A DNA stretch of 64,000 bases, from the NCBI RefSeq assembly GCF_000718635.1, contig NZ_JOBF01000003.1, positions 682,001 through 746,000 on the forward strand, in the 5' to 3' direction. The DNA is from Streptomyces varsoviensis. Its GTDB lineage: Bacteria > Actinomycetota > Actinomycetes > Streptomycetales > Streptomycetaceae. Below the pieces are notes generated by a model. It saw nothing but the letters and a program-made list of their open reading frames with translations, had not been told where the DNA came from and did not search any database. Within the stretch, counting starts at the first letter, position 1. Every line of letters begins with the position of its first letter. The position numbers and the translations under genes are program-made. Of the stretch, positions 58,396-64,000 are shown one piece after another.

Positions 58396-58509
58396 GGCGA
58401 CGCTGCCTCCCGCCGCTCCCCTATGCGGCACGCTTTCCCGGCCCCTCCTAGGACACGCTTTTCCAGACCGCACCTTCCAGGTCACGCTTTTCGAGAGGAA
58501 CACATCACC

Positions 58510-59448
58510 ATGCACGGCGAGCACCGCTACGACCTCCTGGTCGTCGGCTCGGCCAACGCCGACCTCGTGATCGGCGTCGAGCGCCGGCCGCGGGCCGGGG
58601 AGACCGTACTCGGCTCGGATCTGGCCACCCACCCGGGCGGCAAGGGCGCGAACCAGGCCGTGGCCGCCGCCCGGCTCGGCGCCCGTACGGCCCTGCTCGC
58701 CCGGGTCGGCGACGACGCGCACGGCAGGCTGCTGCTGGACGCCCAGCGCGCGGCGGGCGTCGAGGTCGGCGGCGTCCTCGTCGGCGGCGCGCCCACGGGC
58801 GTCGCGCTGATCACCGTCGACCCGTCCGGCGACAACAGCATCGTCGTCTCCCCCGGCGCCAACGCCCGGCTCTCCCCCGAGGACGTACGGGCGTCCGCCG
58901 GCCTGCTCGCGGCCGCGCGGGTGGTCTCCCTGCAACTGGAGATCCCGCTGGACACGGTCGCCGAGACCGTACGGGCCGTGGGCCCCGAAACCCGCGTCGT
59001 ACTCAACCCGTCGCCGCCCGCGCCGCTGCCGGACGACGTCCTGGCCGCCTGCGACCCGCTCGTCGTCAACGAGCACGAGGCCCGCTATCTCCTCGACGGC
59101 CACCCGGCGGGGGCCGGTGACGACCCCGGGGCGTGGGCGGCGGCCCTGCTGGAGCGCGGTCCCCGATCGGTGGTCGTCACCCTGGGCGCGGCCGGCGCGC
59201 TCCTCGCGGACGGCGACGGCCCGGCGGTCCACGTGCCGGGCATCGAGGTGGCGGCGGTGGACACCACGGGCGCGGGCGACGCCTTCACGGCGGCCCTGGC
59301 CTGGCGGCTGGGCGTCGGCGACGGCCTGGAGGCGGCGGTGCGCCTCGCCACCCGGGTCGCGGCGGCGGCCGTGACGCGGGCGGGCGCCCAGGAGTCCTAT
59401 CCGGCGGCGGGGGAGGCGCTGCCGGGCGGGGCGCGACAGGAGCCGTAA
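58510..59448 (+). CDS. rbsK: ribokinase
   Basis: 312 residues from ATG 58510, with GAGAGGAA upstream. PfkB fold: N-terminal signature GSANADLVIGVERRPRAGET and HPGGKGANQAVAAARLGA, and C-terminal VDTTGAGDAFTAALAWRLG with the catalytic Asp. It phosphorylates ribose at carbon 5. It follows the transporter gene by ~115 bases; that gap has three CACGCTTT(T)CC-like direct repeats. The pairing with the transporter supports ribose as substrate. Confidence 0.92.
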   Translation: MHGEHRYDLLVVGSANADLVIGVERRPRAGETVLGSDLATHPGGKGANQAVAAARLGARTALLARVGDDAHGRLLLDAQRAAGVEVGGVLVGGAPTGVALITVDPSGDNSIVVSPGANARLSPEDVRASAGLLAAARVVSLQLEIPLDTVAETVRAVGPETRVVLNPSPPAPLPDDVLAACDPLVVNEHEARYLLDGHPAGAGDDPGAWAAALLERGPRSVVVTLGAAGALLADGDGPAVHVPGIEVAAVDTTGAGDAFTAALAWRLGVGDGLEAAVRLATRVAAAAVTRAGAQESYPAAGEALPGGARQEP

Positions 59449-59575
59449 CGTTCCCCCCTTGGCACCGTCCCTTGGCACCGTCCCTTTCCCCCTGCCCCTT
59501 GACACCCGCCCCTAGGATCCAAGGGCGTCCCCGCGCCTGACCAGGCGTCATTCCCCGTACGGAAGTGGATCCGCC

Positions 59576-60979
59576 ATGCCGACAGTCGCCGGAGTGGACT
59601 CCTCCACTCAGTCCTGCAAGGTCGTCGTCTGCGACGCCGACACCGGAGAGGTGCTGCATCAGGGCCGCGCCACCCATCCGGAGGGCACCGAGGTCGCCCC
59701 GGAAGCCTGGTGGCGGGCGCTGCTCGAAGCGGGCGACGGGCTGCTCGCGGGCGTGGACGCCATCGCGGTGGCCGGGCAGCAACACGGGCTGGTCGCCCTG
59801 GACGACCAGGGGGAGCCGGTGCGCGACGCGCTGCTGTGGAACGACACGCGTTCGGCGGGGGCCGCGGCCGACCTCGTCGCCGAACTCGGCGGCCCGGAGC
59901 GGTGGGCGGAGGCCGTCGGCACCGTGCCGCTCGCCGCCATCACGGTGGCCAAGCTGCGCTGGATGGCGGAGCACGAGAGCGTCCTCGCGGACCGCACCGC
60001 GAGCGTGCTGCTGCCGCACGACTGGCTGACCTGGCGGCTGCGCGGCGGCCCCGGCTCGGACGTCGAACCGGTCACCGACCGCGGCGACGCCTCCGGCACG
60101 GGCTACTGGTCCCCGGCCGCCGGCGACTACCGCCGCGACCTCCTCTCCCTGGCCTTCGGCGGCCGCTCCCCCGCGCTGCCGCGCGTGCTGGGCCCGTACG
60201 AGAGCGCGGGGCGCACCCCGTGGGGGGCGCTCGTCGCGGCCGGCACCGGGGACAACATGGGCGCGGCGCTCGGCCTCGGCATCGGGCCGGGCGACGTGGT
60301 CGTCTCGCTGGGCACCAGCGGCACGGTCTTCGCGGTGACCGAGCGGCCCATGGCCGACCCGTCCGGCGCGGTCGCCGGCTTCGCCGACGCCACCGGCCGC
60401 TTCCTGCCCCTGGTGTGCACGCTGAACGCGGCCCGGGTGCTCAGTTCGACCGCCCGCCTGATCGGCACCGGCCTCGGCGACATCGACCTGCTCGCCCGTA
60501 CGGCCGAACCGGGCGCGGACGGTCTGGTCTTCCTCCCCTATCTGGGTGGTGAGCGCACGCCCAACCTCCCCGAGGCCACGGGAAGTCTGCTGGGCATGCG
60601 CACCGACAACATGCGTCCGCCGCAGCTCGCGCGGGCGGCCGTGGAGGGGATGCTGTGCAACATGGCCGAGGCGCTGGACGAACTGCGCTCCCGGGGCGTC
60701 GAGGCGCGGCGGGTGCTGCTCATCGGCGGGGCCGCGAAGGCCCCCGTGGTGGGCGAGATCGCCGCCGAGATCTTCGGGACGCCGGTCACGGTGCCGGAGC
60801 CCGAGGAGTACGTGGCGCTGGGCGCGGCCCGACAGGCCGCCTGGGCGCTGGCCGGAACCCCCGAACCGCCGTCCTGGCCGCTCTCCGGCGCCCGGCTGAT
60901 CCCGGCCCCCGCCGACGGCGCGCCGGGCCGCCGGGTCCGGGCGGCGTACGCGCGTGCGCGCGCGTCGGCGCACGGCTGA
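59576..60979 (+). CDS. xylB: xylulokinase (FGGY family)
   Basis: 467 residues. The FGGY kinase start is VAGVDSSTQSCKVVVCDADTG. GQQHGLVALDDQG, LLWNDTRSAGAAADL, LGTSGTVFAVTE and LIGGAAKAPVVGEIAAEIFGTPV are the sugar-binding and ATP-binding blocks; QQHG and the catalytic Asp of WNDTRS are typical for xylulokinase. It phosphorylates D-xylulose. It is on the same strand as the ribose genes, 127 bases downstream, so the operon may handle several pentoses. No xylose isomerase gene is adjacent. Confidence 0.88.
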   Translation: MPTVAGVDSSTQSCKVVVCDADTGEVLHQGRATHPEGTEVAPEAWWRALLEAGDGLLAGVDAIAVAGQQHGLVALDDQGEPVRDALLWNDTRSAGAAADLVAELGGPERWAEAVGTVPLAAITVAKLRWMAEHESVLADRTASVLLPHDWLTWRLRGGPGSDVEPVTDRGDASGTGYWSPAAGDYRRDLLSLAFGGRSPALPRVLGPYESAGRTPWGALVAAGTGDNMGAALGLGIGPGDVVVSLGTSGTVFAVTERPMADPSGAVAGFADATGRFLPLVCTLNAARVLSSTARLIGTGLGDIDLLARTAEPGADGLVFLPYLGGERTPNLPEATGSLLGMRTDNMRPPQLARAAVEGMLCNMAEALDELRSRGVEARRVLLIGGAAKAPVVGEIAAEIFGTPVTVPEPEEYVALGAARQAAWALAGTPEPPSWPLSGARLIPAPADGAPGRRVRAAYARARASAHG

Positions 60980-61298
60980 CGCCGCCCGCTATTTGCGGAC
61001 CTCTTGCGAATAAACCTCTCGCGCACACATCTTTCGCGGACCACGTACGACGACGTACTACGACGTGCGACGACGTACTACGAGGGGGCCCGACCCGCGT
61101 CCACCGCACGGCGGCGTACCGGTCCGACCCCCTCGGCCCCCCTCAAGGCCGGCTTCCTTGTTTCCCCCGAATCCCTCCCCAGGAAGCCTGATGCCAACTA
61201 CGACCCGCGGGCCTCCCGGAGGGTTGCATCGGATTCCGAGAGTTTTTCATCCGTTACTCAAGGTGCCGGGATATCGGCACAAAAGTAGCGTTGTGACC
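60980..61298. other. 319 bases without a gene
   Basis: Holds a short direct repeat of CGACGACGTACTACGA (two copies, about 61047-61082, within a run of ACGACGTAC motifs) and lower-GC stretches near 61000-61040 and 61240-61290 that could be promoters for the DUF937 gene. No protein-like frame. Confidence 0.55.
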
Positions 61299-61694
61299 AT
61301 GACGGAGGATGAACTGCACCACGAGGACGAACTGCACGACGATGTCATCGACGCGCTGGGCGATCAGCGGCTCAAGGCGGTCGCGGGCCTCCTCGGCACG
61401 GACACCGAGGAGGCCGCGTCCGTCGTACGGTCCGCGACGTCCGCGCTGAAGGTCCCGGCGGCGGAGGTGGCGGCGGCCGACGAGCAGCCGCTGGTCGGCC
61501 AGGTCACCTTCGGCGGCTTCGGCGAGGGCACCGGCGGCAGGACCGCCGCCGACGGTCTGGCCAGGGCCATCGGCCCCGTCGCCAAGGCCCTCGCCAACAA
61601 GACCGGCCGCCCCGAGACCGAGGTCACCGCCGCGCTGCGCGTGGTCGCCCCGGTGCTGGTGACCGTCCTCGGCAGGCGGTCCGCCCGGCGCTGA
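61299..61694 (+). CDS. DUF937 (YidB-like) protein
   Basis: 131 residues from ATG 61299; GTG 61293, two codons earlier, is an alternative. DDVIDALGDQRLKAVAGLLGTDTEEAASVVRSATSAL fits the DUF937 helical repeat start (segments as motif context). The rest, GGRTAADGLARAIGPVAKALANKTGRPETEVTAALRVV, keeps the family's second part. Its function is unknown. It is convergent with the leftward sugar operon. Confidence 0.7.
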   Translation: MTEDELHHEDELHDDVIDALGDQRLKAVAGLLGTDTEEAASVVRSATSALKVPAAEVAAADEQPLVGQVTFGGFGEGTGGRTAADGLARAIGPVAKALANKTGRPETEVTAALRVVAPVLVTVLGRRSARR

Positions 61695-61888
61695 CGGCGC
61701 GCCGCGCGGCGCGAAAGCCCCTCATCGCGGCCGGTCGCTCCTCGGAGCGCACCGGCGCGCCCTCGCTGCGAACCAGCGGGCCCTCGGTAGAGACCAGCGG
61801 GCCCTCGGTGCAGACTGGCGGCCCCACGGAGCGGACCAGCGGCCCGGCTATCCCTCATCGCCGTCCGGTAGCTCCTAGGGGCGGCCCT

Positions 61889-62755
61889 TCAGAGCACATG
61901 CGCCCGGTAGCGCTCCACGGTCTCGGCGAGGACCTCCTTGCCGTCGCGGGCCCAGAGCGACGGGTTGAAGATCTCGGCCTCGATGGGGCCGTCGTAGCCC
62001 GCCGCGTCCACCAGTTCGCGGAAGCGGCGCAGGTCCACGGAGCCGTCGCCGAGCTGGCCCCGCCCCAGCAGGACTCCTTCGGGCAGCGGCGTCACCCAGT
62101 CGGCGACCTGGAAGGACGCGATCCGCCCGGCGCGCCCGGCGCGGGCGATGCCATCGGCCGCCGTGTCGTCCCACCACAGGTGGTACGTGTCGACGACGAG
62201 GCCCACCTGCTCGACCGGGAACCGTTCCGCCAGGTCGAGCGCCTGGGCGAGGGTGGAGACGACGCAGCGGTCGGACGCGTACATCGGGTGCAGCGGCTCG
62301 ATCGCGAGCCGCACCCCGCGCTCGGCGGCGTACGGGCCGAGCTCCGCCAGCGCGTCCGCGACCCGCTCCCGGGCGGCGGCCAGGTCGCGGTCGCCGGGCG
62401 GCAGGCCGCCGGAGACGAGGACCAGGACGCCGGTGGACAGGGTCGCGGCCTCGTCGACGGCGGCCCGGTTGTCGGCGAGCGCCTCGGCGCGCGCGGCGGG
62501 GTCGGCCGCGGTCAGGAAGCCGCCTCGGCACAGGGTGCTGACGGTGAGTCCCGCGTCCCGCACGAGGCGGGCGGCGGCGGCCGGTCCATACTCCTGGACC
62601 GGTCCGCGCCACAGCCCCACATGCTGGACGCCGGCCGCCGCGCAGCCCGCGACCAGCTCGGGCAGCGACCACTGCTTGATGGTCTCCTGGTTGATGCTGA
62701 AGCGGTCCGCGCCGCTCGTCCCGGCCGCCCCCGTCCGGGGGGCCTCGGCGTTCAC
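61889..62755 (-). CDS. sugar isomerase/epimerase TIM-barrel protein
   Basis: 288 residues from GTG 62755, overlapping the stop of the DUF993 gene. It is a xylose-isomerase-like barrel (AP_endonuc_2): FSINQETIKQWSLPELVAGCAAAGVQHVGLWRG, then LAIEPLHPMYASDRCVVST, VVDTYHLWWDD and GPIEAEIFNP give the Glu/Asp/His/Glu metal set. It probably acts on a keto-sugar or inosose. Last gene of a three-gene leftward operon (oxidoreductase, DUF993, isomerase) typical of rare-sugar degradation. Confidence 0.85.
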   Translation of the reverse strand: MNAEAPRTGAAGTSGADRFSINQETIKQWSLPELVAGCAAAGVQHVGLWRGPVQEYGPAAAARLVRDAGLTVSTLCRGGFLTAADPAARAEALADNRAAVDEAATLSTGVLVLVSGGLPPGDRDLAAARERVADALAELGPYAAERGVRLAIEPLHPMYASDRCVVSTLAQALDLAERFPVEQVGLVVDTYHLWWDDTAADGIARAGRAGRIASFQVADWVTPLPEGVLLGRGQLGDGSVDLRRFRELVDAAGYDGPIEAEIFNPSLWARDGKEVLAETVERYRAHVL

Positions 62756-63939
62756 ACCGTTCCTCCGGGACTTCCGGGACTTCTGGGGCTTCCGGGACTT
62801 CCGTGGCCTGCGATCAGCGCTTTCATCCGGGCCTCGGCGCGTTCCGGGTCCGGGAATAGGCCGAGCGTGTCGGCGAGTTCGTAGGCGCGGGCGAGGTGCG
62901 GCAGCGAACGGGCGGTCTGCGCGCCGCCGACCATCGTGAAGTGCTCCTGGTGCCCGGCCAGCCAGGCGAGCAGGACGACGCCCGTCTTGTAGTGCCGGGT
63001 CGGCGCCTGGAAGAGATGGCGGGCCAGCTCGACGGTCGGGTCGAGGAGGGCGCGGAAGCGCTGGACGTCACCCGTGTCGAGGACGCGCAGCGCCTCGGCG
63101 GCGAGCGGGGCCAACGGGTCGAAGACGCCCAGCAGGGCGTGGCTGAACCCGCGGTCGTCGCCCGCGATCAGCTCCGGGTAGTTGAAGTCGTCGCCGGTGT
63201 AGCAGAGCACGCCGCGCGGCAGCCGGCGACGGAGCGCGATCTCGCGCTCGGCGTCGAGGAGGGAGATCTTGACGCCGTCGACCTTGTCGGGGTGGGCGGC
63301 GATGATGTCGAGGAAGGTCTCGGTGGCGGCGTCGAGGTCGGAGCTGCCCCAGTAGCCATCGAGGGCGGGGTCGAACATGGGGCCGAGCCAGTGCAGGATG
63401 ACGGGCTCCGCGGCCTGGCGCAGCAGCCGGCCGTAGACCTCGTGGTAGTCGTCCGCGGAGGCGGCGGTGGCCGCGAGCTGACGGGAGGCCATGATCACGG
63501 CCTGGGCGCCGCTCTCCTCGACGACGGCGAACTGCTCCTCGTACGCGGCAGTGATCCCGTCCAGAGCGGCCTGGGCCGTATCGAGCTGGTCCGTCGCGAC
63601 GCCGCAGGCGATCCGGCCGCCGACGGACTTCGCCTCGGCGGACGAACGGCGGATCAGCTCGGCCGCGGCCGGCCAGTCCAGGCCGCCGCCGCGCTGCGCG
63701 GTGTCCATCGCCTCGGCGACGCCGAGGCCGTGCCCCCACAGATGGCGGCGGAAGGCGAGGGTGGCGTCCCAATCGAGTCCGGTGGCCCCGGGGTCGCCGG
63801 AAGGGGCCGCGACCACATGGGCCGCGGCGAAGACCGTACGGGAGGCGGCCGGGGCGCCGGCTCGGGGCAGCGGGGCCGGTTCGGCGCGCGGCTCGTACGT
63901 GCGCGTGCCGCCGCCCTCTACGGGGAGTTCGATGGTCAC
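62752..63939 (-). CDS. DUF993 (dihydrodipicolinate-synthase-like) protein
   Basis: 395 residues from GTG 63939. It is a TIM-barrel protein: GLDWDATLAFRRHLWGHGLGVAEAMDTAQRG, VKISLLDAEREIALRRRLP (Lys near residue 230 is the likely Schiff-base residue) and CYTGDDFNYPELIAGD are typical of the DUF993 family, distant from DapA aldolases. The C-terminus ends with a repetitive Gly-Ser-Pro tail (GSPGSPRSPGSPGG). It is coupled at both ends by GTGA overlaps with its neighbours. Likely an aldolase or hydratase of a sugar acid. Confidence 0.85.
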   Translation of the reverse strand: MTIELPVEGGGTRTYEPRAEPAPLPRAGAPAASRTVFAAAHVVAAPSGDPGATGLDWDATLAFRRHLWGHGLGVAEAMDTAQRGGGLDWPAAAELIRRSSAEAKSVGGRIACGVATDQLDTAQAALDGITAAYEEQFAVVEESGAQAVIMASRQLAATAASADDYHEVYGRLLRQAAEPVILHWLGPMFDPALDGYWGSSDLDAATETFLDIIAAHPDKVDGVKISLLDAEREIALRRRLPRGVLCYTGDDFNYPELIAGDDRGFSHALLGVFDPLAPLAAEALRVLDTGDVQRFRALLDPTVELARHLFQAPTRHYKTGVVLLAWLAGHQEHFTMVGGAQTARSLPHLARAYELADTLGLFPDPERAEARMKALIAGHGSPGSPRSPGSPGGTV

Positions 63940-64000
63940 AGGGACAGCTCCGGTACGTCCAGGCGGCGCCCTTCCGCGGAGGAGCGCAGGCCCAGCTCCG
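63936..64000 (-). CDS. C-terminal end of a probable Gfo/Idh/MocA oxidoreductase
   Basis: Only 21 codons are in the window, ending ELGLRSSAEGRRLDVPELSL and a TGA that overlaps the DUF993 start. The tail resembles the usual C-terminus of sugar dehydrogenases of this family, and the operon context fits, but too little is seen for certainty. Confidence 0.5.
   Translation of the reverse strand, partial: ELGLRSSAEGRRLDVPELSL

Overview
The window is high-GC actinobacterial chromosome, almost certainly Streptomyces. The codon use, GTG/TTG starts, four-base GTGA/ATGA gene overlaps, and gene content (DUF4288, UTRA-only regulator, a permease/binding-protein fusion for ribose, three-subunit SDH) all point there. 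About 50 genes are supported. No transposase, integrase, rRNA or CRISPR array was seen.

Layout. 1-2.9 kb: two coupled dynamin-like GTPases on the minus strand, the second running off the left edge. 3.2 kb: tRNA-Arg(TCT) with a strong terminator. 3.7-7.6 kb: a hypothetical gene, then a compact lasso-peptide cluster (precursor A, cyclase C, RRE protein B1, peptidase B2) with an unusual precursor and no dedicated exporter. 7.7-18 kb: housekeeping and accessory genes: a HhH-GPD DNA glycosylase, an SseB-like protein, an MFS exporter coupled to a small secreted protein and facing an AraC regulator, an MFS protein fused to three carboxypeptidase-regulatory-like domains, a phosphoesterase and an orphan styrene-monooxygenase-like flavoprotein. 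18-19 kb: a pair of CrcB fluoride channels. 19.2-21 kb: asparagine synthetase. 21-25.6 kb: a LysR regulator facing sdhCAB. 25.6-33.6 kb: a PH-domain pair (YdbS/YdbT-like) with a TetR regulator, DUF4288, FUSC, TrmB and a secreted S53 protease. 33.6-34.5 kb: a gene-free block built on a large imperfect inverted repeat.

34.5-46.7 kb: a GntR/UTRA regulator broken by one in-frame amber codon, a UTRA-only partner, an anti-sigma-type ATPase, then a divergent myo-inositol catabolism locus. Leftward genes are iolC, a Cgl0158-type aldolase, iolB, iolD and mmsA/iolA. Rightward genes are an iolE-like dehydratase and two inositol-dehydrogenase-like oxidoreductases. Together they would take myo-inositol to acetyl-CoA plus DHAP. 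46.9-50 kb: a small excisionase-like HTH protein, then copper chaperone and Cu-ATPase behind a CsoR-type box. 50.05-50.8 kb: gene-free, with a candidate structured RNA ending in a terminator and two tandem repeats. 50.8-54.5 kb: citrate synthase and RecD2-like helicase. 54.8-61 kb: ribose-type ABC transporter, ribokinase and xylulokinase. 61.3-64 kb: a DUF937 protein and a leftward sugar-catabolism operon (Gfo/Idh/MocA, DUF993, TIM-barrel isomerase).

A theme across the window is short tandem repeats. Most have periods that are multiples of three (9, 15, 18 and 24 bp; one of about 20 bp and one of about 40 bp are exceptions), lying inside or directly against genes.
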